Assembly: GCA_030248065.1 (NCBI GenBank)
Contig: JASAMV010002877.1
Location: forward strand, 89,356-153,355
Length of the DNA stretch: 64,000 nt
DNA from: Rhynchonema sp. JSB1_4
Taxonomy: Eukaryota > Nematoda > Chromadorea > Monhysterida > Xyalidae
Reading direction: 5' to 3'
Shown here piece by piece: positions 11,602-22,911 of this stretch. The notes under the pieces were generated by a model that ran no database searches, was not told the DNA's origin, and saw only the letters and a program-made list of their open reading frames with translations. The first letter of the stretch is position 1, and every line of letters starts with the position of its first letter. The position numbers were made by a program, and so were the translations under genes.

Positions 11602-11827
11602 GGGTGGAATTTTCGAAACGGTGTAAAGGTCAGTTGGGCGTGAAGGTCGGTGTAAAGTTCGGTCGAAAGCTCGGTCGGCATAGCTCGGTGTAAACGTGAA
11701 ACATTGCCTGTTATTAACGTGGAATGTTTCAAGTTTACACCGAGGTCTATCACACTGAGCTGTCGACCGAGCTTTCCACCGACCTTTACACCCAACTGAC
11801 CTTTACACCGTTTTGAAAATATCACCC
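11602..11827. mobile_element. 226-bp near-perfect foldback element, GGGTGRWATTTTCGAAAC family, copy 1
   Basis: Almost the entire element is one hairpin: GGGTGGAATTTTCGAAACGG on the left is answered by CCGTTTTGAAAATATCACCC on the right, and the arms meet around tgcctgttattaacg. TAT flanks both sides, a 3-bp target duplication as in PIF/Harbinger elements. Further copies are at 13355-14975 (interrupted), 16168-16393 and 36349-36574. It begins 82 bp after the kinase stop codon and could supply that gene with a strong 3' UTR hairpin. Confidence 0.85.
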
Positions 11828-13354
11828 TATGTGTGACTATGAGCTGCCACGGACAAAACAGCATCGAGAGGTATAGAGTGGCTTTACAAAAATAGTGCTT
11901 CTGTTCATTTTGGACAAGCTTTGCGAATACGGTGGCCCAAGTTCAATTGCAAACATACGCACAAACCTAAGATACGATTAGTTGTCCTTTACAGAACAGC
12001 TTATTTTTTCCAATAGTGCAAAGCAAGCAACCAACATTGCAGATACATGAAGCAAGTGAGGGAAAGAAAAAATCGTGAGATGCAGCGGTCCAACGCAGTT
12101 GCACGAAACAACAACCGACCGGACAACTTAAGACCGGTTGGAATGCCTACTAACCTATAGATGTTTACAAGCTTAAAGAACGAAACACTACATTGAAACA
12201 TCACTTGTACCAACAGCGACTGTGTCTACGACTGCGTCAGCGTGTAGCCAACATGGCACAAAACGCAATCCGACGGATTATTCGCACCGAACTAAAATGA
12301 TGAATAGGTGCTTTATGTGCAGCAGATACTGTAACTACAGTACGTATTGAAAAAATACCTGAGAAGTCTCCCAGGGTCTGTGTCATGTCAAGGCTTCACT
12401 TTTTTACATATTTATTCACAGTTGTAAATTTATTTTGCAATGATAAAATGATAAATACATATGCATGCAGACAAAAATAAGGTGGAATAAGCTTTCTGCA
12501 CCTCGAGCGAAAGAATGTTCGAATAAAACAATTAATGCTTTGCTTTGCTTGTTACACAATGGAATCACACAATACACATGCGCTTATCAATATAACGTTT
12601 ACTTTACCTAACTTTACGAAAATAAATTGGGCACAGACTAAAAATAGATTTAAGCTTTTTAAAAAACGTTGTTTTTTTGTTGAGCACCAAAATGAATCCG
12701 ACGAACCGCATGGTTTGGTTGGTGTTGGTTATTCCTGTCGCGGCTACTTTGGAACTCCATCTGTTACCCGTCCGGCGTTGGTTACAAAAATACATGTGGC
12801 AATAAGTTGGTTTGAAGGACTCAAACTTGTGTGTTCAGCCAATCGCAACGCTTGTTGCCTTCGCCCCACAAGATTACTGAAAGTGTGTACTATGGCGTGA
12901 TTCTTCACCGTTTTAGTACCCTTGCAACATGACTTCCGTTGCTTGATTTTTGGACTTGTGACAATTTCTCAATCAAACATGCAAAGCAAAGAAAAAAGTT
13001 TTCATTAAACGTCCAAACCGAGCAAAAACGGTGCGGATGGCAAGACAAGAACACCGACACTTGGGTCTGGACACGTACGCGTGAAACATTAGTTGGGTTG
13101 GGCTGATTATGCGACAACAAGCACCACATGCGTAATAATCACCCATTGGCTGTGGTCACCAATCTTGATGAACTCCAACAGCGTTGTCTCTGGGACTTGT
13201 GCAGTCCGGGCTTGTGTACTTTATGATAATAAAAAGAATATATGGTATCTTTAGTCCCGATATTCGTTAATATTATGATGCAGCGCGACCGCGCACTTTT
13301 TGGTTGGTTATTGAATCAAACGTGGCCTGAGCAGCCGGGAAAGGTTGAGGCTCT
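11828..13354. other. Intergenic, no gene seen
   Basis: AT-rich sequence with scattered short ORFs. I recognise no protein, RNA gene or complete repeat. One exact copy of the motif TGAAACATCA lies at 12194-12203. Confidence 0.4.
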
Positions 13355-14975
13355 GGGTGGAATTTTCGAAACAGTCTCCCTAAAAGGCCCACTGTCGGTG
13401 CCCCACTGCCCCACTGCCCCACTCACTAAAAGCCCCACCCCTCGTGCCACACCCCCCAAAAGCCCCACCATTGGTGCCCCACTGTCCCACCACGAACCCC
13501 TAAAAGCCCCACCCCTGTTGCCCCACTGTCGAGGTGCCCCACCATGCCCCACTGTGCCCCACTGTCGAGGTGCCCACCATGCCCCACCGTGCCCCACTGT
13601 CGAGGTTCCCCACCATGACCCACTGTGCCCCACCATGCCCCACTGTCGAGGCGCCCCACCATGCCCCACTGTTCCCCACCATGCCCCACCGTGCCCCACT
13701 GTCGAGGTGCCCCACCATGCCCCACTGTGCCCCACTGTCGAGGTGCCCCACCATGACCCACTGTGCCCCACTGTCCAGGTGCCCCACCATGCCCCACCCT
13801 GCCCCACTGTGCCCCACCGTGCCCCACTGTCGAGGTGCCCCACCATGCCCCACTGTTCCCCACTCTGAGGTGCCCCACCATGACCCACTGTGCCCCCACT
13901 GTCCAGGTGCCCGCATCATGCCCCACCATGCCCCAGTGTGCCCCCACCGTGCCCCACTGTCGAGGTGCCCCACCAGTGACCCACTGTGCCCCACAGTGGG
14001 CGGGCACAGTGGGGCGTGGTGGGATGGTGGGTCATGGGGAACCCACAGTGGGCTACAGTGGGCGGTGGGGCGTGGTGGGTCACGTGACGCACAGTGGCCG
14101 GGGGGCATGGTGAGCCACGGGGGGCGTGGTGGGGCACCTCAACAGTGGGGCGCGGTGGGGGCGCGGTGGGGCATGGTGGGAGCACCTCGACAGTGGAGCA
14201 GCCGTAGGGCGCAGTGGGGCATGGTGGGGCGCAGTGGCGTATGGTGGGCGCCTCAGCTGGAGTGGTGGGCACCGTGGGGCACAGTCAGCGTGCCAGGGCG
14301 CTGCCGACAGTGGGGCATGGTGGGGCGCGGTGGGGCGCGGTGGGGCTCAGTGGGGCATGGTAGAGCGCCCTGGAGCAGTGGGGTATGGTGGGGCACGGTG
14401 GGGCACCTCGACAGTGGGGCACAGTGGGGCGTGGTGGGGCACCTGGACAGTGGGGCACAGTGGGGCATGGTGGGGTACCTCGACAGTGGGGCACCAATGG
14501 TGGGGCTTTTCGGGGGTGGGGCTTTGGGGTGGGGCGCCGGGTGCGGTTCGGGGGTGGGGCATTAGGGGGGCGGGGGAGGGGGTGGGGCACCAGGGGTGGG
14601 GCTTTTAGGGCGGTGGGGCACTAGTGGTGGGGCAACAGGGGTGGGGCTTTTAGGGAGTGGGGCAAAAGGGGTGGGGCTTTTAGGGTTTTTGGGGTGGGGC
14701 AGTGGGGCACCAACAGTGGGCCTTTTAGTGAGACAGTTTTCGAAACGGTGTAAGTTGGGCGTAAAGGGGCGAAAAGGTCAGTTGGGCGTATAGGTTGGTG
14801 TAAAGTTCGGTCGAAAGCTCGGTCGGCGTAGCTCGGTGTAAACGTGAAACATTGCCTGTTATTAACGTGGAATGTTTCAAGTTTACACCGAGGTCTATCA
14901 CACTGAGCTGTCAACCGAGCTTTCCACCGACCTTTACACCCAACTGACCTTTACACCGTTTCGAAAATATCACCC
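13355..14975. mobile_element. GGGTG foldback element, copy 2, split by a larger foldback
   Basis: The left end (GGGTGGAATTTTCGAAA) starts at 13355. The rest of the element resumes at 14737 and ends ...CGAAAATATCACCC at 14975, with TCT on both outer sides as a 3-bp target duplication. The interruption is the 1365-bp GC minisatellite foldback at 13372-14736. The right part has a small internal rearrangement (an extra gtaaaggggcgaaaaggtca) compared with the other copies. Confidence 0.85.
13372..14736. mobile_element. 1365-bp giant foldback made of a GC minisatellite, 9-bp target duplication
   Basis: The outer ends CAGTCTCCCTAAAAGGCC and GGCCTTTTAGTGAGACAG are inverted, continuing into cactgtcggtgccccac / gtggggcaccaacagtg. 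The body consists of degenerate 15-17 bp units (cccactgtcgaggtgc, cccaccatgc). The strand is C-rich up to about 13999 and then switches to the complementary G-rich form, so the whole element is one imperfect palindrome. It is flanked on both sides by TTTTCGAAA, a 9-bp target duplication of the kind made by Mutator-like elements. Long open frames on both strands are consequences of the repeat. Confidence 0.85.
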
Positions 14976-16167
14976 TCTGTTCCTAACAGCAACCTACAAA
15001 GCAACATGGAACATAATTAGTCTGAAACAGCACACTCACATCGCGTTTGTTTTGAGCAATCGTGCTGCTAAATTAGTCTTGCTGTTTGTTATTAATTGAG
15101 TATGGCTTCTGCAGATACAGATTGCATTTTTTCTGCTCTTGTTCCTTATTAGGGACGCGCAAAAACGCATTTTTTCAAAAATTGTTTTTTGTCAAAACAT
15201 TTTATTAAAACACGCCCAGATACCCAAAACACGTCCCAAAAATATCTGCAAGACGGTAATTTTAGAAAAAAGCACGGTCAGTTGATGTATAGTCCACCGA
15301 CGAGCTCATGTGACATTGTTTAAGTGACACTTTATTTGACGCTTTACTAACGCTTCGTTTTTTATTGTCGTGCTGCTGATGTATGATCTTGTATACAGTT
15401 TGCTACTGCGCATTCTGGCAACAAAAAAAGGAAAAAGGTCGCAAACCACAAAACAAAACAGATCATTTGTTCACCGAACCTGAAGACCCCCAATTTGGGG
15501 CAAACATCGAGTTTCAAAAGGATTTTTTAGTTCCAATTCATTTTCTGATTCCCCAAGTTTTTCTGGATTGAATGACACCAAAACACCTCAAAACACTGAT
15601 TTTTTTCCCATCATTTTGGCACCTTTTTTTACATTCAGAATCGTGTCCCTTTTTGCAAGCTGAAGTGAAGCACTGTGACTGCTGGCTGAGCGCCTAGATT
15701 TGTTGCGTGCTGACGCGAACAGCAACGTCATTCAACACACAAATGTTTCGGGAGTCAAAAGGGAATTTGGCAAAACCTAGGTGGAGAGCGTGTTTTTACC
15801 AAATGCGTGCGTTTCTCTTTCTTTTGTTTTCGAAATACGGAGAAAAGGAACATTGTTGGATCTGCACAAGCCTGGCCGGGGTCATCATTGAAAGTCAAAT
15901 TCCGTATGCAGACACGTCTCTCGACAATGTAAAAATTGGACAAAAAATTTGTTGCAAAGTGTGGCACAAAAATGATTTTCTTTGAAAATGTGGGCACATT
16001 CTTTGAAAAAATTAGAGAAAATCAATGAAAAGTTTGGATTTAAGAAAACCAGAAGAAAACCCAATCGCTTTTTTAAAAAACTTGGCAGTATTGTTTTTTT
16101 AGTCACCCCTGCTCCTTATCCGATCTCTGCTATACCTCTGGGTCACATAACAACGTGCGATATCTAT
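14976..16167. other. Intergenic repeats, no gene
   Basis: A lone TAGTCC-family MITE end lies near 15286. The stretch 15895-16075 (ccgtatgcagacacgtctctcgacaa and following) is a diverged relative of the interior of the CAGGGTTG elements at 19187 and 59655. No gene is seen. Confidence 0.4.
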
Positions 16168-16393
16168 GGGTGATATTTTCGAAACGGTGTAAAGGTCAGT
16201 TGGGTGTAAAGGTCGGTGGAAAGCTCGGTCGACAGCTCAGTGTGATAGACCTCGGTGTAAACTTGAAACATTCCACGTTAATAACAGGCAATGTTTCACG
16301 TTTACACCGAGCTACGCCGACCGAGCTTTCGACCGAACTTTACACCGACCATTACGCCCAACTGACCTTTACACCGTTTCGAAAATTCCACCC
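16168..16393. mobile_element. GGGTG foldback element, copy 3
   Basis: 226 bp, starting GGGTGATATTTTCGAAACGG and ending CCGTTTCGAAAATTCCACCC, with TAT on both sides. The arms are almost perfectly complementary and the copy is intact. Confidence 0.9.
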
Positions 16394-16544
16394 TATGTAT
16401 GTACATATCTGCTCCATATATCGGCCAATAGTATACTGTCTCCAAATCAAGCCCTCAACTCCCACGTATTATCTCTCGCGCTCATTTGCGGTTCATGCAT
16501 TATTGCTTGATTTGACGACAATGTTTGACGACTTGATTTGACCA

Positions 16545-16713
16545 CAGTACTATAAGCCTCTATCTCTGTCACTTCTAGCCGAGGAAACCTTGAACTGACG
16601 CTCAGCACTGTTTTGTAGTGATGTTTGGGCACTGAGCTCTGCAGTAAAGCATATTAAGATTAAGGTAGCGTCAGTTTGTTGCGTCCGAGCAGCACGTGAC
16701 GTGTGACGTCGGC
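16545..16713 (+). promoter_or_regulatory. Conserved region upstream of the 7TM receptor
   Basis: About 150 bp before the receptor ATG is shared with the region before the second copy (25090-25253): blocks gaggaaaccttgaactgacgc and tgatgtttgggcactgagctc recur with few changes. The duplication therefore carried the proximal promoter. No TATA box is evident. Confidence 0.4.
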
Positions 16714-19700
16714 ATGTCGACCAACATCACAAATGAGTCGACCTTGGTTCCTAATCTAATTGATGATAATCACCAATGGATCGACAGCCTGGTTCACCAT
16801 TTGGCCGCTTTCGGCTATCTGGTGACGGGAGCCTTGATGTTTGTAGGCAATGTGGCGCTGTTCTGTCCGATTCTCTATCACGCAGCGTTGCGTACACGAA
16901 AAGAGTACATCGCGCTGGCAGGTGTGATTGATAAGGCACGATATAAAACTCGATGATCCGATAGGATTTGGCCACTTGGAAAGTGAAAAGGTCATCCTTT
17001 TGCGGAGGTGGTGTCGTTAGGGACAAGGGGTTACCCCTGGTATGGGGTATGGGAAGTGGGCTGGGGGTATGGGGTATGGGAAACGTTTCTTTGAGAACAA
17101 CAAGTACCCCCAAAGAAATGACCTTTTGATCTCGAGAAACACTAAAAATTGCTTGAAAATGGCAAAAATATAGCTTGCCTGCGCTAGAAAACGCTGTTTC
17201 GCTGGGAATTTTTGGAGCAACCCCCTCCCGGTATATGGCAATTTTCTATTTTGGTGGTCTGTATGGGAAATCTGTCCAAATGTGGCTTTGGTATGAAAAA
17301 TTTTCGATTTCAATAGTCTTGCGGTAACTGTCTGGCGGACGTGCTTTGCACAAAAGATGATAGATCACATAACCATTACGATTTAACTTTGTGGGCACGC
17401 ATTGCGTCAGATCTGTGGATGCAGTGGATAAGACAGCACCCAGTGCACTTTGCTATTGGTAGCACAATGATCATATAAGAATTCGTCAAATCAATCCTGA
17501 TCTTCACGCTCAGCCACTCTTAACCACTGTGCTATTCTAGATTCTCACGTAACATTTTTTGCTGAAAATAATCTAGCAGCAGAGCACCCACGTTGCTGCG
17601 GGGCTGAAACATTTTGGTGACTGCATGGTTTGTGTGTGATGGCGCAACGCAACGTCACTTTCCTGCTTCACGACTCAGGAAAAAAATTGACCAATTCATA
17701 TAAAGTCATTGTGCGACCAATATCAAAAGAGATCTGTGGTGACCGCTTATGTTTCCCTCAACTTACAAAGTTGGGCTGGAGCATTTCAGTTTATGGCGGT
17801 GACCGCTGGCGCTTTTGTCATTGACAAGGCCCAGGGCGCCATTGCAGCCTGGTATGTGGGCCGAAACTGTATCCACAGATCTAACGCAATGCGTGCCAAC
17901 AAGACTAAATCGTATTGTTTTTGTCCGATCACATTGATATGATGTGACTAGGTAGTCCGATTCGATCATATGCGATTACTAAGTTTGATATCGACCAACA
18001 TACATATAAACCGGTTAAATGCGTAGGTCTGGCCGTGGCCGACGCTTTCAACGGTCTGGCCTACTTCACCGCTGGCGTCTGGCGTGTGCCCTGGGAAATG
18101 CTTCATGGTTCGGAAAATAATGTGGTAGGTTTGATTGGTCAATTGGCCGTAGGTGTTTGCACTGTCGAGGCCTGCCGTCCCGTCAATCTGTGAAAACGGC
18201 AAAACGGAAAAGCTCACATCTGTCACATCTTCATTCGTATGCAGTCATGTGCAGCGTGTTTCCCGTCCAAAAACTCCTAGCAGGGCAAAATGAGTTGAAA
18301 AACAAATTTTGGCAGCATTTGCAACCCACCGGGGGCAAATCGGGTCGGGAATCCGAATACGGTGTCCATTTTGTTACGTGACTTTTTTTAAAATGCTCAA
18401 AAAATGGGTCATGCATGTACCATTAGGGTCATGTCACCGATTACGCTCAAAGTTTGGTATCCGAGGGTTACTTTGGGCGCTGATTCGGTGACATGACGCC
18501 AAATGGTACGTGACCTATTTTTAGCACTTCAGAAAGGTCACGTGACCAAACGAATGCCGGACCACCCCCTGAACCAGGGTTGAAAAATAAATTTTTTAAT
18601 AAACGAGCGTTTTAAAATAAATTTGTGACTTTGTGACGAAAATTTTTTTATTAGAAAAAGTGTTACAAACGACGTTTCAGGATAAATGAAATCGATACAA
18701 CATATATTTCAAAAATTGAAGGTGTGCATCCCGTAATATTGTGCAGATTCTACGGTCTCCGACCAGTCTGAGGTTGATGTTTTCTGATGATGTTGTATTG
18801 TGGCATGCCGTACAACGTATTTTAATGCACCTGATGCCGTATGAGTGATATACGACCACCAGAATATCGATTACACAGCCGAAATCTTGCGTGTCAGATC
18901 GACTTTGTACACTTCGATTTTGCATCAGACCTGCATATACATGTGTGACTACTGGTCAATGTTCGAACGGGATTAATTTTTAATCCCGGGATCGGGATTG
19001 GGATTGGGATCAAGAAAGTGTCGGGATCGGGATCGGGATTGACCACATAGTCCAAACTGGTGTCTTTGAAATCTGCAAACCGTGTGCTAAAATCCATTCT
19101 CCAACCCACACTGCTGATAGGATTTCTTGGAACGGAACATGCTTCACTTGACTGTTCACATGAGTTATGCGTGACCCACCTACATACAGGGTTGGGCAAA
19201 AAAAACGACGGCGTTTTTTCTTAAAAAAACGACGTTTTTTTTCAAAAAAAACGCCTGGGTCGTTTTTCGTTTTTTTTAAATCCTGAATTTCCTTGATTTT
19301 CCCTGATTTTTCAGGGAAAGTACCCTGATTATCAAGGAAAATCAATTTTTTGTCCCATTTTTTTCAAAAAATTTTCGACCAATTTTTACTTTGTCGAGAT
19401 ACGTCGATATACGGAGTTTGACTTTCAGTGATGACCCCGGCCAAAGTTGGTCCCATGATGCGGGTCTGATATGGGATCTTAAAGGGGGCGCGACATTATT
19501 ATTTTTCACGATACACCGCCTGATTTTATGTCAGAAATTGAAAGACGGCATCCGAAGGAACATGTCTTACAAAGACAACAACATTGACCCGCGCTGTTTT
19601 CCGCATGAAAATCACCCCCGAACGTCGAATGTCAGGAACAAAGGTCAGTTTGCTGTAGTCGCTCGGCCGCTTGAAGATTAGGCATGGAACTCAAAAAATT

Positions 19701-22700
19701 ATGATATGGACTCGGCGCTTATGTAATATTTGCGAAACATTTCAGCTGCCACAGAAATTGCAACATCGACAGGTGCTTGGAGCTGGTTGCCGGAAAAATG
19801 TTTCGCAGATATTACATAAGCGCCGAGTCCATATCATAATTTTTTGAGCTCGATGCCTGATTTTCAAGCAGCCGAGCGACTACAGCAAACTGACTTTTGT
19901 TCCTGACATTCGATGTTCGGGGGTGATTTTCATGCTGAAAACAGCGCGGGTTAATGTTGTTGTCTTTGTAAGACATGTTCCTTCGGATGTCGTCTTTCAA
20001 TTTCTGACATAAAATCAGGCGGTGCATCGTGAAAAATAATGATGTCGCGGCCCCTTTAACAACTCGCTAGAAAAGGGTTGAAACCCGTTTATTGTGCCTC
20101 AGAACACATAGAATTACTTCATTTAACCACGTTTTCTTCCCAACATGAACGTTTTCCAATTTTTTGGGGGGCATATTTTGGTCATCTGGGCGTTTTAAAA
20201 AAAACTTTTTTTTAAAAAAACGTTTTTTTTTAAAAAAACGATTTTTTAAAAAAAAACGTTTTTTGCCCAACCCTGCCTACATACAGTATATCTTTGTGCG
20301 TTTCAGTTCGGTCTAACTTCGTTTGGTTGTGCCCTGATGCCGTTCAACCTTCTTTGGGGTGCGTTCTACCCATCAGCTGGATTGATGTTGTGCGTGACAA
20401 GTTTGGATCGACTGCTGGTCACCGTGACCACGATGTGGTCAGTCAACTAACGTAAAAGTAGGAAATAGGAATTTTTACGAGCAATTTCGCAAAAACATAA
20501 AATATAGGCAATATTTTCATACTTTCGTGCTGCGATTTTGAAACTGGGAAACAGGATATTTCATAATTTCCTATTTCCTAATTTTACGTTAAAGGCCGTC
20601 TGTGGGGTCAGGCGTGGGTTTAAGGACTCAAGCTTAGGCGTAGGCTTAATAATGTAACATAGCAGTGAGTTTTGCCCGTTTCGGCCTGTTTTCACAAACG
20701 GGCTAGGTGCCAGGCTTCGTCGGTGCGAACACCTCTGGCCATTCACCACCTCCAAAAGGACCTCGAGCAGATCTTGTTGATCTTAAGGCTGTGAGCAGAC
20801 AAACGCGGAATGGCAGAGTTCTGCGTTCCGCATTCTGCGTTTATCTGGTCACTTTTGCGGAATTTTGAATTTCTGCAAGTAATTTTATGCTTTTGGTCAA
20901 ACCTCTCAGTTGCTGTTTGCGTTAACACGCAACATTTTGAGGTCAGCACGCTGGAAGTTGTCATCGTCACCCAAGCACGCACCATTCCGCAAAGGTGAGC
21001 AGATAAACGCGGAATGTGGAATGCAGAAATCTGCCATTCCGCGTTTATCTACTCACCAATTTCCGCATTCCGCGTTTATCTGCTCACAGCCTAAGACAAC
21101 TGCTTACCAAAGTGCAAAGAAATACTTACGTAAGTATTGTATATCAAATATAGAATCGAATGAAAAAAAGTGCGGCTTGAACACCAAGTGTACATACTGT
21201 AGGTAACTATCCGACAGTTTTTAGGTACATCAACAAGAGCCCAACGATGATCTATGTATTGGTCGGTATCATCTACGCGCACAGTTTTGGCTACGAGCTG
21301 GCCGCACTTTTCTCAGCGTGTGTTGTTAGCGACAGAGATTAAATACGTTTTTTACTCGTTTAAATTTTTATATGATAACTCTAGCATTTCTGGCTGCTGC
21401 GTGTCATCCCTCTTCAGCATGGCAACATTTCTTTTCAGATACCTGCTACGTTCTGAAGGCCCCGTTACGACCGACTTGTGCTATCAGTCCGACGCAATGT
21501 GGCGTTAGTTTTTTGTGTTCTACAACTTCACAATTGGTGCGAACACTGTGCAGTAGATAATAAATATTTTGCTTTTCACCAGCCGAGCTCTACACCTATC
21601 AGCTACAAGTGTTCTCAAAGGCCCACGTTTTGGCCATTATGATTTTCTTCTTCGCGTTTGTCGCTTACGTCTATCACAACAAAAAGGTATAAATGCAGAA
21701 AACTAAATGTCTTCCTGAAAAATTGAATGTTAATAATGTGTATTCCGACAAAGGACTGTAAATTTAGAAAATAAGGAAATATTTCCACAAAACACACTTT
21801 GAGTTTCGCATCCGGGACTAGATCAAAGGTTTTTAAAGCGGCCCGCCGCTTTGATTTTTGGGTTTTCGACCACGTTGTTTTTGTTCGTATCGTTAGTTGG
21901 CATTGAAATAATAAACATTAAATTTGACGAACTTCACCAAAGTGGCGATTACCTACCAAAATCGATCCGCCAACATGGCGTATCGGGAACAAAACTGTCC
22001 GATATTGACACACATCTGCCCATCAGGAATTACCATACAATAGAAATTCAAAAGCACTGGGGCATGATATAAGCAGCGAGTCACTGTAGCCCGATAAAAC
22101 ATTAATTGTTTTGCAAAAGATAAATGTTTTGAGAAGCTACCGTAACCCGGCATCTATACCACCGTCAGTGATTTTGAATTTTGCTTTGCGGGTCCTGATT
22201 TCCATGCACAGACTGTGCGTCAATATTGGGCTGGTTTCTTCCCGAACGTCCATGTTGGTGGATCGATTTCGATCAGTAATCATCATTTTGGTGAAGTTTT
22301 TCAAGGTTAATGTTCTTGATCCCAGTGCTATACATACGCTCTCCGTTAAGCTTTTATAAAGATTTCTGAATTTTGCTTGCATTAAGACACTGTCTAAATT
22401 TTGCGTTGAACCAAAGCGCGTCATGCATCAGGTGGCCCAAAGCTCCGGTTCTGGTATGACACCGCAAGCAGCGAAACTGCAGAAGGACATGACAATTCGA
22501 ATGGTCTGGAGCACTTTGGCAACATTAGTGAGTGGATGTACGAAACATCAACTTATGTAGAACACAACATTGTCACTGACAAATCCCACTGCTTGCAGCT
22601 GCTGGTTGTGATACCGACAGAGATTGCTGACCGTCTCTGGGCAGTGTATCCACATGTGGCAAGTATGAAACATGATCCTTCAAGTTAACTTTTGACAGGC

Positions 22701-22911
22701 AGTAGTACACACTCTGAAACTTGCAGGATTGCTCTACGTGCCACCCAATCTCAACCCATTGATCAACGTGTACCTTTTCCTGATCAAACACAAATTGATG
22801 CGCAAAGCGTTGCGAACGGCGCTCGGCCGAAAAACGATGCCGATTCATTTGAAGGACTGGGTTGACAAAGTGACGAAGGTGTCGAAGGCCACAGCTGTGA
22901 CTCCAAAATAA
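16714..22911 (+). CDS. 7TM G-protein-coupled receptor, nematode chemoreceptor-like (347 aa)
   Basis: Exons: 16714-16921, 18027-18124, 20307-20437, 21225-21317, 21439-21503, 21583-21686, 22432-22527, 22599-22662, 22727-22911. All junctions are GT..AG and in phase. The N-terminus has an NIT glycosylation site. TM1 ends in TRKEYIALAG; TM2 is LAVADAFNGLAYFTAGVWR; TM3 carries a cysteine and, at its inner end, SLDRLLV in the DRY position. TM4 is IYVLVGIIYAHSFGYELA. Loop 2 has a cysteine (DLCYQ) that could pair with the TM3 cysteine. TM5 is KAHVLAIMIFFFAFVAYVY; loop 3 is short and basic; TM7 is NPLINVYLF in place of NPxxY. The layout fits a rhodopsin-like receptor such as nematode srsx, but the subfamily is uncertain. 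Introns 1, 2, 3 and 6 are swollen by transposons. The exon 3 donor (GTCAGT) is weak where the other copy has GTAAGG. Confidence 0.85.
17327..17935. repeat. Dispersed foldback repeat (ggacgtgctttgcacaaaag type), interrupted
   Basis: The parts 17327-17455 and 17721-17935 form an imperfect inverted repeat; for example gcattgcgtcagatctgtgg is answered by ccacagatctaacgcaatgc. The TTGGTCGCAC MITE at 17456-17720 is inserted in the middle. Related copies are at about 48750-48935, 50300-50395, 50504-50765 and 60760-60830. It lies in intron 1 of the receptor. Confidence 0.7.
17456..17720. mobile_element. TTGGTCGCAC MITE, copy 2
   Basis: 265 bp between TA dinucleotides, in inverted orientation relative to copy 1. 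The ends are TTGGTAGCACAATGATCATA and AAAGTCATTGTGCGACCAA. It is nested in another foldback inside intron 1 of the 7TM receptor. Confidence 0.85.
18588..18935. mobile_element. Truncated CAGGGTTG element
   Basis: This begins gggttgaaaaataaattttt and follows the left half of the element at 47196-48313 (shared gacgtttcaggataaatgaa and ccagtctgaggttgatgtt). At the point where the longer copy carries a TA-type MITE, this copy reads gcatatacatgtg without interruption and so gives the empty site. Confidence 0.7.
19187..20275. mobile_element. hAT-type element with perfect 8-bp target duplication, copy 2
   Basis: 1089 bp, CAGGGTTGGGCAAAAAAAAC at the left and the inverse, ...TTTTTTGCCCAACCCTG, at the right. 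CCTACATA flanks both sides exactly. It sits in intron 2 of the 7TM receptor. The interior is non-coding, holds complementary poly-A/T and cgttttt blocks near each end, and is itself interrupted by the TTAA foldback at 19483-20055. Confidence 0.9.
19483..20055. mobile_element. TTAA-flanked foldback nested in the hAT element
   Basis: 573 bp with ends AGGGGGCGCGACATTATTAT and ATAATGATGTCGCGGCCCCT, flanked by TTAA on both sides. The arms are nearly identical for more than 200 bp. Related hAT copies at 42187 and 59836 read gttgttaagatccc or gttgctaagatccc at this point, confirming the empty site and a single TTAA. TTAA targets are the signature of piggyBac-type transposition; the ends do not start CCC as classical piggyBac ends do. 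Confidence 0.85.
20787..21091. mobile_element. GGCTGTGAGCAGATAAACGC foldback, copy 1
   Basis: 305 bp with inverted ends GGCTGTGAGCAG and CTGCTCACAGCC, flanked by TAA. Inside, blocks of cgcggaatgcgg recur in both orientations. The copy at 35935-36239 has the same length and is flanked by CTA; a degenerate one is near 54975-55250. The 3-bp duplications (TAA, CTA) suggest a PIF/Harbinger-type MITE. It lies in intron 3 of the receptor. Confidence 0.8.
21843..22380. repeat. Diverged foldback in receptor intron 6
   Basis: The block aaaatcgatccgccaacatg...gacacacatctgcccatcagg is answered by inverted ...cagactgtgcgtcaatattgg...ccatgttggtggatcgattt. The region 43360-43735 has the same organisation. 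The limits are approximate and the arms are old. Confidence 0.5.

Noticed and set aside
13242..14608. Several overlapping ORFs of 116-343 codons rich in P, H, T, C or G, W, V
   Set aside because: They are open on both strands and in several frames because the underlying DNA is a minisatellite palindrome inside a transposon; none has splice sites or a domain.
21439..21560. In-frame TAG stops after receptor exon 5, suggesting a pseudogene
   Set aside because: A GTTAGT donor at 21504 and acceptor ttttcaccag at 21582 remove both stops and restore phase into TM5.
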